A stretch of DNA of 64,000 nt from Craterostigma plantagineum (Eukaryota > Streptophyta > Magnoliopsida > Lamiales > Linderniaceae): NCBI GenBank assembly GCA_027422505.1, contig JAPQWV010000300.1, forward strand, positions 1 to 64,000, in the 5' to 3' direction. The translations under genes were made by a program, and so were the position numbers. The number at the start of each line of letters is the position of its first letter. The first letter of the stretch is position 1. Below, one piece after another: positions 11,610-23,662 of this stretch. The notes beneath the pieces were generated by a model. The model worked only from the letters and a program-made list of their open reading frames with translations, had not been told where the DNA came from and searched no databases.

Positions 11610-12590
11610 ATGCCGAAAACCCGTAGAGAGAACGCAGGTAGTTCGAGTCGCAGGGACGAACCAGACCCAGGTACATGAACGCGACTCAACGATTATGATG
11701 CTTACCAAACTGATCCAGCGACAATCGGATCAGATTAATGCTCTTATCCATCATCAAGCTCCCTACGCACACCAACCGTCTCTGCAGCCCGAACAATGGA
11801 GACCACAGGGGAACAGTGGACCCAATGACTATGTCATGGGAAAGATTCAAGGAATTGTTCCGCGACAAATATTTCACAACCTATGACTTAACTCGGAAGA
11901 TGAACGAGTTCATAAACCTCAAACATGGCAAAAACCCATCGCATAATATATCCGCAAATTTGAGGAATTGTCCCGCCTCGCCCCGCACATTGTGGCAAAT
12001 GACGCTTTAAAGATAGAACGATTCCAGGTAGGTCTCAAACCCGAGATCTATCGAGATGTTAGTATAGCTGGAACTCGAAACGTGGCATTCGCTCAAGTGG
12101 CAGAACGAGCACTTATCGCAGAACAAGTGGAGGCCCAAATTGTAAAAGCGCAAGAGGAGAAGAGAAGAAATGAAAACCAGCAAGGGAATGGCGGTAATAA
12201 AAAATGTCAGAATTTCGAAATGCCCCAGACAATAAGAATTATCGCCAGGGCGGCAAAACTGGCGACCGAGGCCAAACTTGGGGATGGCTAGTTTTCCGAT
12301 TCGACCCCCAACTATCCATCCCTAATGTCAATGCTGGCGATATCACACCGGCGTTTGCTTCGGAGCCGGACCTAACCCCAACCCCCAATGCTTCCAGTGT
12401 GGAAAAATGGGACACATTGCCAGAAATTGTCAAGAATATCGTCCCAGAAATCCAGCCCCAGTGCCAGTACGACCTTCACTAACACCAATCCGGGTCAACG
12501 CCCTAATAAGCGAAGGAGAAGAACCGAACCCATCAATGAGGACAGAGTATGTTGAAATGCTTATAAGCATATACCCACTCCTATATTAGT
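11610..12590 (+). pseudogene. Gypsy Gag (capsid and zinc knuckle), frameshifted
   Basis: An ATG at 11610 opens MPKTRRENAG, then the coding sense moves between frames. Recognisable parts are MSWERFKELFRDKYF and EFINLKHGKNPS (retrotransposon Gag capsid domain), LSRLAPHIVANDALKIERF and FQVGLKPEIYRDVSIA, a basic linker EEKRRNENQQGN, and the nucleic-acid-binding knuckle CFQCGKMGHIARNC (C-X2-C-X4-H-X4-C) at about 12391-12432. Capsid and nucleocapsid package element RNA in cytoplasmic particles. At least four frame changes and stops make it non-functional. Confidence 0.8.
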
Positions 12591-12699
12591 TGATTTCAGA
12601 GTCGCATGTTTATTCATGTCGAAATACATCTTAATTCTAATCCTCATAAATATCGTATGCTTCAAGAATTATTAAAACTCCTAGATCACCGAATAACAC

Positions 12700-13046
12700 C
12701 CCTCCACATACATGATGGGAAATCGCGAACTGCTGAGCAACTACCAAGACCATTTCAATGGAAAATTCAGATTTGAGAACAACGACTCGGCTCCAATTCT
12801 CGGATTTGGGACATAATTTTGGAAAATCTGACGATCAAATGTGTCTCGTTTGTCGAAGGCCTCCCCCATAACTTGTTCATCGTAGGCCAATTATGTGACA
12901 AGGGATTTCAGATGGTCTTTCATGCTGACTAGTGCATAATTTTAGACAGTCGGGATACTCCTCCAAGGTTAGAGACAAATCTCTACACGATCAACCTGAA
13001 GTCTGTGCACCTTCGATTGCTGTTTTGCTTCATTTCACAGACAACT
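12700..13046 (+). pseudogene. Copia protease/pre-integrase fragment (family A-like)
   Basis: Reads MMGNRELLSNYQDHFNGKF, FENNDSAPILGFG, VSFVEGLPHNLF and CDKGFQMVFHAD, with stops between. It aligns with the protease and GAG-pre-integrase start of the plus-strand family A element at about 17915-18260 but is better preserved at HMxGNRELLSNY. Both ends are abrupt: Gypsy-type sequence on the left, a Gypsy LTR piece on the right. Confidence 0.75.
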
Positions 13047-13050
13047 ATTT

Positions 13051-13190
13051 GTCAAATCGGCCGAATGATTGGGGACTTGAAGATGAGTCGGGCGATTTGG
13101 AGTCCATGTGAACTCGGCGAATGGGATCAAGAAATCAGCCGATTAGAAGCTAACCAATCGGGCGAATGGATGTTCTCTTAAAGACTCGAC
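13051..13190 (+). repeat. Fragment of the Gypsy LTR
   Basis: About 140 bp matching 10083-10230 in the same orientation, starting CAAATCGGCCGAAT and ending near AAAGACTCG. It is probably the surviving piece of the 3' LTR of the Gypsy element. Confidence 0.75.
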
Positions 13191-13466
13191 GACCGAGAAC
13201 AAAATTGAAATCGAAATTACTGTTGTCGATTGTAAGTTTTGCGCTCGAAACGTAATGACATCTATTTAAACTATCCCGTTCAGTAAAACTTCGATTTCTC
13301 GATGTAATTATTTTTCGATCTTCGTTATATATCATAATGATTAAGTAAAAGATTTTGCGATTGAATATCTTTTACGATGCAAACGGTAACTCAATCAAAT
13401 TGAAATTCAATTGACACTATTTGCGAGCGAAAAAGTTCTTCGACGCCTTCATACATTTAAGACCCG
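13191..13466. other. Unassigned spacer with TCTCGA/TTTCGA motifs
   Basis: Non-coding. Its composition and its repeated CTCGA, TTTTCGATC and GAGCGAAAA words resemble the leaders of family A elements (3700-4330 and 14240-14750), which suggests it is retroelement leader or 3' spacer DNA. No LTR or primer site accompanies it. Confidence 0.4.
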
Positions 13467-13812
13467 TGTAGAATATCACGGTTAGTTGTGCTTTGATTTA
13501 ATTAGCTGTCCTTGTAATTAGGGGCGTTGATTATATTTGTCCTTAGTTTAGGACTTGGTTTGTAATTTATACCGAATATGTTTGGTATAAATAGATGAAC
13601 AAACATTGAGCTTAATGGGAAGATTTAGAAAATTGATCCGAAAGGCTTGCAATTCAATATCTAGAGAGAGAAACACTCGAACTCACTTTAAGCAAAATTC
13701 ACTCTCGAGCTCTCTAAGAAGGTTTTCGATCGCAATCTCAATCTCTATAATTCTAATCGATTGCCTTAGAATTCATGCCTAGGATCATAGAGTTGTAAAT
13801 TAGGACCTAACA
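13467..13812 (+). repeat. 5' LTR of Copia family A copy 2
   Basis: 346 bp, TGTAGAATATCACGG to CCTAACA, aligning end to end with 4755-5104. A TATA box (TATAAATAG) lies near 13587. Confidence 0.85.
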
Positions 13813-13813
13813 A

Positions 13814-13826
13814 TTGGTATAAGAGA
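13814..13826 (+). other. Mutated primer-binding site of family A copy 2
   Basis: Reads TTGGTATAAGAGA. The initiator tRNA-Met site is TTGGTATCAGAGC, so two positions are changed. Copy 1 (4741-4754) keeps the canonical site. Confidence 0.75.
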
Positions 13827-14883
13827 AAATTCGTTCTGTTTTGAATCGAAAATTGTTAGAATTGGATCGAAATTTGAGTTTGGATATTGTTCCATCGAAG
13901 AACAGTTTGACGCGAATTCAATTCGATCTAATAGCTCAATTTTGCCCTTAATTGGTTTGATTTGATGTTTTTGTGCTCGTTTTAGTTATATTCATTGATT
14001 GCGATTAGATTCGTAGCTGTTTGAACTTCGATTTAGCAGAATCGATCAAATTTAGTGATTACTGTTCACGCGATAAACAGTTTGAACATGTTCTGAATTT
14101 GATCATATTCGATATATTTTGCTTCATAACATGTTTAGTTACTTGTTTGTGTGTGCTAAGTAGCTGATTGCGAGCAAATACCTGCAATTTCAGGTTCAAA
14201 TTTGGTGTTTTTGCTTGAATCTGTGTTAACTGTATTCTGTGAGTTTTTGCGATAACTTCAATTTTTCTCGCAAGGTTCTTCGATCAGATTAATTTCTCGA
14301 TCGAAAAACTCTGCGCAAAAATTTTTCTCGATCGGAATACTAAGTCGGACCTAAAGTAGCCTCTACCAAGAACGACTTTAGTAGAAAAATATCTCGAGCA
14401 TTACTTAGCGAAAAATCTTTTTCGACGAAGACCAATTTTGACCTTTGCGTGCGTAAAGCTTACTGTCGAAAAACTTTTTCGGTCAGACTTCTCAGTTTGA
14501 CTAAGCGAAAATCATTTGCGTACGAGAAACGTTTTCAGTCAACGAATTTATTTTGACCCAGCGAGAAACTTATTAAAAATACCGTTTCTCCGAACTGGAA
14601 ATAAATTCACAATCCAAAATCTTTTCTCGACCGAAAGATTTTGAGCAATTGTTCTCGCTCGTAAAATTTTTCGCTGACGTACTTTCTCGCACAAGAACAG
14701 TAGCAGCGCCAGTTTTTCTCAACGAATTAATTTTTGATCAAACTATAAAGATTGAGTCAGAAATTATTCTCGAAACTGCTCTAGAATCAAACGCTACTAA
14801 CTAATCTGCTACTTGTGAAGCACATCACATCAGTTCAAGACATCAAAATAGCAAACGAAGATCCTACATCAACTCAAAGAAGA

Positions 14884-16640
14884 AATGGATGCTATTCTCT
14901 AGGAAATGATAATCGTCCTCCAATTGTCAAAAGGGGTGAATATACATTTTGGAGAAGTCGGTTCTTAAAGTTCATCGAACTCAAAGATCAGGCTGAAGAC
15001 TACTCAAATCACTTCATGAGGGACCAGAAATATTTTACATAAACCAAGAAGGTAATAGCTCGAAAAATCTTCCGATCGAACCCACTAGGCGAGTAAAATT
15101 ACCCTGTGAGTACGATGCAGCTGAGAAAAGAAGAGCAAGAGCAGATCTTATTGCTAAGAACACACTGATGCAGAGCATCCCTAATGATATCTATAGACAA
15201 ATAGATAGCATCCCAACTGCTAAAGGGGTCTGGAATGAACAGGAGCAGATGATGCAATGAACCGAAGTCGGTGCTAAAGCTAAGAAGGCTAACATACTCA
15301 CAGCGTATAACTCCTACAAGGCCAAAAGTGAGGAGAGCTTACACGATCTTTATCATCGGTACCTTACTCTTCTCAACAAAATGAGCAAGATTGATGTCAA
15401 AAAGACTAACATGGAGATGAATATTCGAATCCTGTCCGCACTGCCCACCGACTGGAAGAAGATCTCTACCTAACTCCGACAAAATAAGGACTTGGACGAG
15501 ATAGATATTCAAGCTGTTTTTGATAACCTCGCACAGCATGAAGAAGACATAGGCGAGTTACAAAAGGAGCAAAAGGGCAAACAGGCCGAGGACTCCACAG
15601 CTCTAGTTTCTGAGAAGAAGAGCTCCCGCTCACGCAAGGAAAAGCACGTCAAGCTCCTAGCTCCTCAGAGGATGAAGACACATCTGATTCAGAACTTCAC
15701 TCTGAGATCAAAGAATTTGGCAAACAGCCAGCATTAGTCGCTAAGATGATGACAAAGTAGTACTTCAAGAAGAAGTCGTCATCTTCTGCCAATAGACTTC
15801 GAACGACAAGCTCGAAGAATAAGAAAAGCCAAAGTCCTCATAACCACAATTTCTAAAGACACGCTAAAATGTTTTAATTGTGGAAAAACATGTCACTTTG
15901 CCAGGGAATGCACCCTTCCAAAGAAAAAGAATGCTAACTACTACTCCGGGAAGCTTCAACTAACCAAACAAAAGGAAGCTGCCATAGCTCTTATGGCAGA
16001 GCAGGACCACTGGCTAGAGGACAGCTCAGATTCTGATGCCGACAATCTTGCCCTAATGGCACGCCTTGATGATGAAAAGAAAGATGATACTCCCGCATAA
16101 ACGGACGACGAGAAAGCATCCACACCATCTCAGGAGGTAGAAACCCATGACTTTACAAATTCTGACTTGTTAGCTAAGTTAAGCTCTAAATTTGCTAACA
16201 TGGTAACTGAGCAGAAACGAGGAATGAAAGTAGAGAAAAAGCTTCTTCAGGTCTAAGGAAACCATAGCGAGTCTCAAAGAGCAAGTAAGGAGCTCTATCT
16301 CAAAACTGATGAACTAATAAACTCCAGACGAAGGAGACTAAGCATACCTCATTATATAAGCATAGTTTGGTAGTAAAGGAACTAGAAGACAGACTAGACA
16401 ATAACCACAAATGTCTACTAAGGAACTTAGAAAAAAAGAGTCTTGTTAAAAGTAGACTTGAGGAAGCAACTAAGAAGGTCACTAGTTTCGAAGAAGAATT
16501 GACTAAGTCAAATTCTAAGATTAGTGAACTACGAAAAAGTCTAGACGCCTGTCAAGCCGAAAAGAACACCGCTCTAAATAACTATGCTACATTAGACACT
16601 GAGCGTAAGAAGCTATACAATAAAAATTAGAAGATCTTTT
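14884..16640 (+). pseudogene. Copia Gag with zinc knuckle and coiled-coil extension (family A copy 2)
   Basis: Coding sense begins near 14884 (parallel to MDAYSLENDNRPPI of copy 1) with NDNRPPIVKRGEYTFWRSRF, continues with IPNDIYRQIDSIPTAKGVWN, ANILTAYNSYKAKSEES and LDEIDIQAVFDNLAQ, and reaches the knuckle CFNCGKTCHFAREC (C-X2-C-X4-H-X4-C) at about 15872-15913. Downstream is a Lys/Glu/Ser-rich extension (about 16140-16630) with heptad character, e.g. KSRLEEATKKVTSFEEELTK and SKISELRKSLD, a likely coiled coil. Extended Gags of this kind occur in some plant Copia lineages. Multiple stops (e.g. 15042, 15258, 15738) and frame changes make it a pseudogene. Confidence 0.8.
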
Positions 16641-17849
16641 TGTGAAAAGGGCACATAATGATCAAACTATATTTTCAGCCCAAGGCTTAGAATTCTATGA
16701 CTATAAGTATGGCTTAGGCTATGAGAATCCACGTAACTTGAAGAAAGTTAACTGCAAACAACTTTATGATATCTAGTACATGGGTCTCGGACTAACTTCT
16801 CTCATGAACTTTACAACAAGCAACGCGACAAAACTTGGGTACTTTCCAAGAGCTGGAGTCTTGAAACAATTGATTTCTTGAGGATCATTCTAAAAATGAG
16901 GAAGTTCAAGATCATCATTCGAAAATCCTCTCTACATACCTGCCATAGTTAAGAAAATAGAGTGATTTACAGCCGCCTTAGAAAAGAAAGAGAGAATCTT
17001 GAAGCTGTAAAGAAAAGATTCCGAAAAGAGATGGGAAATCTCAAACTTCCTCCATCTTCCAGACGACTTCTCACACATCTCCCTCAAAGGATAAAAATAT
17101 TCTAAAGGGCGTGAAGAAAGAAAAATCACCTTCAAATGATCAAAAACGAAAAAATAATACCTTGAAAAATGATAAATCTAATTCTGTTTCACTTACGTCT
17201 ACAGGGAGTGTAGGGCCAGCATTAGAGTCAAAGGCGAGAGTGTCTAGTATTAAAATAGAGAAGGAGACCGTAGATTTGAAATCTTCCAAGAATACATCTT
17301 CTTCCGTACAAATAAAAGACACTCGTAGAAATAAAAGAGCTGTTTCTTCCATTCAAATAGTTGCTTCTACGTGTTTTCTTCAGCCTACCTCTTTTAGAAG
17401 CACTAATTTCGAGACAGCTCTACTGCAGCAATAAACATTAATCATTCCACAACAAATGCGACTAGGAAGACCCATAGGGAACAAGTTCCAACCGTTAAAA
17501 AGGCTTATAGCATTATTCATGCTTGCTCTCACCTAAGAAATCCTGTAAAAATCGAATCCCCCAAGCACCTTCGGAGGTTATCAAATGAAAAGATTTTTTC
17601 CTCGGTCAAGCCTACCAAAATATTTGTCCGCGCCGAAATTAATCTTCCCTGCAAGGTTCAACCCAAATGGATTCCTAAAACTCCGCCTAAGAAAACAAAA
17701 GCCGGAAAGGCCAAGTCTTCTACAAAGGACAAACCCAAATCGACATCTTCGAAGATGACTTGGGTCGCTAAAACACCTACAAGCACTAATTTAGGAACCA
17801 TATCTGAACCAACACCTAAATCTGCTAATCTACGAGGACCCATTTATAA

Positions 17850-20800
17850 GTGGGTACCTAAAGCACCATGGTTTTTTGCAGATCCATCATGTGTGGTACC
17901 TCGACTATGGTTTCTCCGCACACATGACGGGAATACAAGAGCCGCTGAGCAACTACAAAGACCGACCAAATGGAAAAGACAATTCGGAAACAACGACTCA
18001 GCCCCCATACTAGGATTCGGGGACATCATTTTGGAAGAACTGACGATAAAGGATGTCTCTTATGTCGAAGGTCTCCGCCATAACTTGTTCAGCATAAGCC
18101 AATTCTGCGACAAAGGATTTCACGTGGTCTTTCTTGCTGATCGGTGCAGAATATTGGACATTCAGTACAGAGAACTCCTCCAAGGACTTCGGAAATCAAA
18201 TCTGTACACGATTAACCTGACATCCGTGCGGCCTTCGGCAGGTGTTTGCCTCATTTCTCAGAGACTGTAATTCAGAGAACAGCTTATGGCATCAATGTAT
18301 GTCTCATCTCAACATTAAAGCTCTTCATTTCGACGAAAAAGTTGGTCCATGGTCTTCCAACTATAGTATTACAGAAAGAGCATCAATGTTCGGCGTGCGA
18401 ACTAGGAAAAATAAAGCGAGCATCTCATCACATAACACAGATTGCTTCTACTTCCCGTCCACTGGAATTGCTTCACATGGACCTCTGTAGACCAACATAG
18501 AGTAGTATTAATGAACGCAAGTACATTCTGGTCATTGTTGATGACTTCTCTCGTTACACTTGGACAAAGTTCCTCCGAACTAAAGATGAGACAGGGGACT
18601 TGACAGTTAATTTCGTGAACACTACTCAGAATTTGCTGCAACAAACCATCCAAGTCATCCGAACGGACAACGGCACTGAGTTCAAGAACAAGTATCTCAG
18701 TGAATTTTATCAGAAATTTGGCATTAGTCAGCAATTCTCAGCCGCTAAGACGCCTCAACAGAAAGGGGTCGTTGAAAGGAAGAACATGACTCTAGTGAAA
18801 GCCGCGCGTACAATGCTGATCCATTTCGGCCTCCCACACTTCCTTTGGGCTGAAGCACTAAATAACACCTGTTTCACTCAGAATAGGATGGTGGTTCACA
18901 AACGCTTCGATAAGACCCCGCACGAAATAATAAACAAGCGAGTACCCAATATCTCATTCTTCACGGTCTTCTGGTGCAAGTGCTTTGTGGCGAACGACAG
19001 AGAGCAACGCGCTAAGTTCGACCCTAAAGCATTCGAACTACATTCGTAGGGTATTCATTAACATCCAAAGCGTACCGAGTCTACATCAAGTCCCACGGAT
19101 CAATCAAAGAAAGCTAAAACGTCACTTTCGACGAAGTGGCAGAAATGGCTTCTGAATACGACAGTTCAGAACCTGTATACACTGGTGTGTTGGCACAAGA
19201 CCAACAGAAGATGGCAACAACTCCGGATTCAACGTCTGAAGAAGCTCTGAAACTTGCGTTGGAAGACTTGGACTCTATGTTTGAGCCCGTATAGTGGCCA
19301 GAAACCGTTAATACTACACCTTTAGTGGATCCCCCACTCGACGATGCCGATGTACTGAAGAACCTACAACAGTCAATGAGCAAGTCTCATCAGAGTCACT
19401 CAGTTCAGTGCAGAATCTGACTTACCTCACTTAACAATCTGAAATGATTGGAAGTCTCAGTCCACAAATGGCCGATGCGTCTAGTTCCGCACCACCACAT
19501 GAAGGAAAGTGGACTCGAGCACATCCGGTTGATCAGATTATTGGTGATCCTTCAAGTGGAGTACGGACATGTCATCAAACAGTGTCTTCAGCTGCTTCTT
19601 AAGCCAAAATGAGCCAACCAAGGTAGCAGACGCACTAAAGGTACCGGATTGGATACTAGCAATGCAAGATGAGATCGACCAATTCGAGCGTCTTCAATTG
19701 TTGACCTTAGTACCCCGTCCGCATGGGAAAACAATCATCGAGACGAAATTGTTATTTAAGAACCAGAAGAATGAAGATGGCGAAGTGATTAGGAATAAAG
19801 TGAGATTGGTTGCGAAGGGATATAACCAACAGGAAGGAATTGACTACGACGAGATGTATGCTCCTGTTGCCCGAATCGAAGCCATTCGTCTCTTCCTGGC
19901 TTATACGGCTCATAAAGACTTCAAAGTCTACCAAATGGACGTTAAGACAGCCTTCCTTAATGGCGTGTTAAAAGAGGAAGTCTACGTCGCTCAGCCAGAA
20001 GGCTTTGTTGATCAAGAACATCCCGTCTATCGATTGGCCAAAGCTCTCTACGGACTGAAAGAAGCCCCACGTGCTTGGTATGACGTCTTGAGCAATTTCC
20101 TCATAAAATTTGGATTTATACGAGGAACGATCGATACGACCCTCTTCATAAAATGGCAAGACAAAGATTTGATGGTCGTCCAAGTTTATGTAGACGACAT
20201 CATCTTCGGATCAACAAATCCACGGCTATGCAAGAGATTTGGAGATTTGATGAAGAGCAAATTTGAAATGAGTCACATGGGAGAGATGCAGTTCTTCTTA
20301 GGACTTCAAGTGAGGCAGCTGGATGATGGGATATTCATCAGTCAGCAAAATACATCAAGGACATTTTGAAGAAATTTCGTCAAGATCAGAGCAAGCCTAT
20401 AAGCACTCCTATGTCCACAAGCTGCAAGTTGGATGCCGATCCCACTGGAACAGCGGTCGACACTACACTATATCACAGCATCATCGGCTCTCTTCTTTAT
20501 CTCACCTCAAGCAGGCCGGACATCATGTTTGCCACATGTCTATGCGTCCGTTTCCAAGCCGACCCCAAAGAATCTCACATGCTCGCGGTCAAACGGATTC
20601 TTCGCTACCTAAAGGGCACCTCGACCTTAGGTTTATGGTACCCTAAAGGCACAAATTTCAAATTGATTGGCTATACTGACGTTGATTATGCAGGTTGCCG
20701 ATGGACAGGAAAAGCACATCCGGCGGTGCTCAGTTTCTAGGCGGAAATCTAGTTTGCTGGTCATCGAAGAAGCAGAATACGTAGCGGCTGCTAGCTGTTG

Positions 20801-21098
20801 CTCGCAAATGCTATGGATGCGGACTCAGCTTCGCGATTTTAGGTACAATCTAAATAATATACCCATTTATAGCGATAGCCTAAGTGCCATTGCAATTACG
20901 TGTAATCCTGTTCACCACTCACGCACAAAACACATAGACGCACGATATCACTTCATCAAAGATCACGTAGAAAAAGGCACCATTGACATGTATTTTGTGA
21001 ACACGGAATATCAACTAGCTGACATTTTCACCAAGGCATTGGATGAAGAACGGTTCCAATTCCTTGTCGGAAAGTTAAGCATGTTGAACCTTCCGTAA
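17850..21098 (+). pseudogene. Copia Pol: protease, integrase, RT, RNase H (family A copy 2)
   Basis: Protease remnant at about 17895 (HMTG). GAG-pre-integrase and HHCC zinc region at about 18270-18420. Integrase core at 18470-19050: VDDFSRYTWTKF, RTDNGTEFKNK and KGVVERKN supply the D-D-E residues. A Ser/Thr-rich hinge follows (19100-19560). Reverse transcriptase at 19569-20370 has [25 protein letters not shown] and the catalytic YVDDIIFGS. RNase H at 20370-21098 has LKGTSTLGLWYP and HSRTKHIDARYHFIKDH. Together these copy element RNA into cDNA and integrate it. Lesions include stops at 18270, 18500 and 19049 and frame changes near 17990, 20365 and 20735. The RT frame from 19569 is open for about 800 bp. 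Confidence 0.85.
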
Positions 21099-23279
21099 TT
21101 TGTGCATTATAATATCCTACGTGCTTTCGCATGTTCTATGCTATGCGTTTTCTATAATTAAAAATGCTATATCTTGCGTGAATATTTCATTTTAATAAAA
21201 ATAATACAAAAATACTTTAAAAATACAACAATATTATACTTATAAGTATAACACTAGGCGCATGGCGATATCTTTAGGATGCTCGACTACGTCACGAATA
21301 GATTTCACTGACATGAGACTTATTGCTTGCTTAAATTTTGTCAGTCTAAATCGCATTCTTGCGTCTAAAGGTCATTAGTTTGTTCTACTTGACACAAAGC
21401 CGCTTCATATAAGTGAGGTTTCTAGCCTTTTATTTCTTATGACGGATCTATTCTTGAGTGAGTCACACATTAGTTGCTTGTCTTAACTAGTGATTCTTAG
21501 CCTCATACTTGCCTTGTATTAGATCTTTCGAAAAATGATTAGGGAACTTAGGAAATTCCTCACTCGGCCAAATATAAAATTTCATTCCTTTAAAATTTCC
21601 TTTTGTCATCCCTTTTGAGCCTTCTCCAAATTCCTTTATGACTTCGGTGGGATATTCAATCAATAAAAGGAGGGGGGGACGACAAAGATAAAGATGACGA
21701 AAGAAGGTGGACACGGGAATGCTCAATGCACAAAAAGTAGACCAAAAGAACCTGCCTCTCGACTATCACTACTTCAAATCATTAAGAAGGGGGACATGGA
21801 TCTTGCTATGAACTTCTCCATAGATAATCTCGTACACTCGTCAGAACGACTGGAAAGAGGAGCACGACGAAGTGAACTTCTCCAACGATAATTCGGTCTT
21901 ATATCCAGACAACGAGAAGAGCAGCACAGCCTTGGGTTCGAATTCCATAACTGTGAACTTCTTCAAATTGATAATCTCTGAAACCTCCCTAAGGATTAAG
22001 AGAAAAGGTGACGGTATCGGCCCGATAACGAACAAGAAGAACTTCACCTTAAATAATCTCTCAGCCTCGTAGAGAAGTGGAGCTTCAGCTTGAGCAAGTG
22101 CAGGCAAATACGAAAACATTAAAGGATGGGAATGAAAAGACGAAAGAGAAAAATGCCGGAGAAAAGGAGAACGACAAAGGAACGGAAGATGACATAAAGC
22201 TTATTTTTCCCAAAAATTATCCTTTCCTTCTAAGTCAAGGCCAAATTAAAATCCTTCAAAGTCCCTTTTGATTCCAAATCGATGGTCTCTTGCAAAGGAA
22301 AAATGATTAAAAGCGCCTTGATCACATGTATATTGACTTAATATGACATGTGTTGACTTAAGCGATATAAATATAAAATCCCTAGTAAAAAATAAATGAG
22401 CGCTAGAGCGAACCTAGTGAAACTTGTCGAAATGGATCATACTTTGAACTTAGGACTTTAGTCTGCTGACGTGACTTGACGGCATAAAATCTTTCAAGAG
22501 TCGTGTGAATTTTTAGGCGTGACAATGATCGAAGCAAAATAATCTGACCCCATACTGTTAATAACACTAATAGGAATGTTATATATATATATATATATAT
22601 ATATATAAGATAAATATTAGATTTTTTATTTATCTTTCTTAATTTTTTTTTCTAAATCTACATAGCATAATAAAAAAATGGAAATCGCACATTTTGATAT
22701 GCAATATTACTTTGCATTTACATGGAACTGATTAAATGCGATATATTGTTCATGCTCATGCCCTCGTGCGAAAGTATAGTTACATGTTTAGGGACCATGT
22801 ATCTAGGCTAATCTTGATAAATCGCATGATCTTAATAATTGCTACTTAGAATTATTTACGTATTTGCTTGATAAATCAATTGAGGTGCACTATTTGGAGG
22901 GGGGGGGGGGGGGCATTTACAAAAATTTATGCCTTAGGCTTCAAATATTTTTGATGATCTTTCTCTAAGTGTTGCAGAAATTTCAATTTGATTTTCCTTA
23001 CAACGCACTTCTGAGAAGGACTTCATGAATCATCGCGATCTGGAGCTCACGGCATTGGTATACAAAGATAGGGGACGTCAAAATAGTACAATTGCTTCCA
23101 AATTAACTCTAACTTACTCGACATGTTTGCTCTAAGTCTCGCAGATTTGCTAAAGCTGACCATGGAGACAGATGCTACAGTTCCGAATTACATGGAGTTA
23201 ATTGCATTTAATTTCATCCATAGGGGGAGCAATTATGTGGTTTATTTTTAAACTCAGGGTCAATCTGAAAACATATAAA
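21099..23279. other. Non-coding stretch downstream of family A Pol
   Basis: No recognisable protein. Contents: a purine-rich run AAAAGGAGGGGGGGA near 21664-21677, an (AT)n microsatellite at about 22580-22607, a run of 15 G at 22899-22913, and a PPT-like ATAGGGGGAGCA near 23220. Two related CTTCTCCA..GATAATCT phrases around 21810-21890 and 22040-22070 suggest decayed internal repeats. It may include the degraded 3' end of the Copia element. Confidence 0.5.
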
Positions 23280-23640
23280 AACTTGCTATCGAGAAATTCG
23301 GGCGAATTTCATAATTTTCATTCACAACTTCTCGAGCGAGAATTGATTTGGGTCCAAGTTGTAGTTTTCGCTTTTATAATTGACGAACGAAAATCAAACA
23401 GGAACGACATGAAAATTCTCGATCGGAATTTGTCGAGCGTAAATTCAATAGTAACCAAAGGAGATTTCTCGATCGTAAACAGTAAGGCCTAGTAATTGTT
23501 AAGTATCGAAACGTCTAATCAGCCCATTTAACGAAATTAATGCTTGCAGTCGAAAATTCCCAAATACACGCAAAACGCTTAAGCGTACAACTCAACAGTC
23601 GATAATTTTTCTCTCGCGAAAATTTTTTCTGCAAAAGACG
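23280..23640. repeat. TCTCGA/CGAGAAA motif-rich spacer
   Basis: Non-coding and dense in TTCTCGAGCG, TTCTCGATCG and CTCGCGAAAATTTT words. Same style as the leaders and spacers of Copia families A and B, so probably retroelement non-coding DNA that belongs with the minus-strand fragment beginning at 23663. Confidence 0.5.
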
Positions 23641-23662
23641 AAAGTCAAAATCTTACAAAATC

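Larger units (their letters stand above)
9797..12690 (+). mobile_element. Partial Ty3/Gypsy retrotransposon
   Basis: Holds a 5' LTR-like region, a primer-binding site, a leader, a degenerate gag and the start of a protease-like frame (about 12585, ILVDF...LFMS). Homology is then lost. No integrase or RT follows. Right of it lie a Copia protease fragment and a 140-bp piece of the same Gypsy LTR (13051-13190), so the region has been rearranged by nested insertion or deletion. The PBS type and the Gag ending in a single CCHC knuckle fit a chromovirus-like plant Gypsy lineage, but the lineage cannot be fixed without RT or integrase. Confidence 0.7.
13467..21098 (+). mobile_element. Copia LTR retrotransposon, family A copy 2 (no 3' LTR found)
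   Basis: Order along the plus strand: 5' LTR, altered primer site, leader of about 1 kb, gag with zinc knuckle and coiled-coil extension, protease, integrase, reverse transcriptase, RNase H. Integrase before RT defines Ty1/Copia. All domains carry stops or frameshifts, so it is inactive. I looked downstream to 26 kb for a second copy of the LTR and found none. A purine run at 21666-21677 could be a polypurine tract, but what follows does not match the 5' LTR. The 3' end is therefore lost or too diverged to see, and 21098 marks the end of coding homology only. Confidence 0.85.

Noticed and set aside
22580..22607. (AT)n tract as an element boundary
   Set aside because: A simple microsatellite; no terminal repeats or target duplication are associated with it.
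21664..23279. 3' LTR of the family A element
   Set aside because: Purine tracts occur at 21666 and 23220, but no sequence matching the 346-bp 5' LTR follows either of them.
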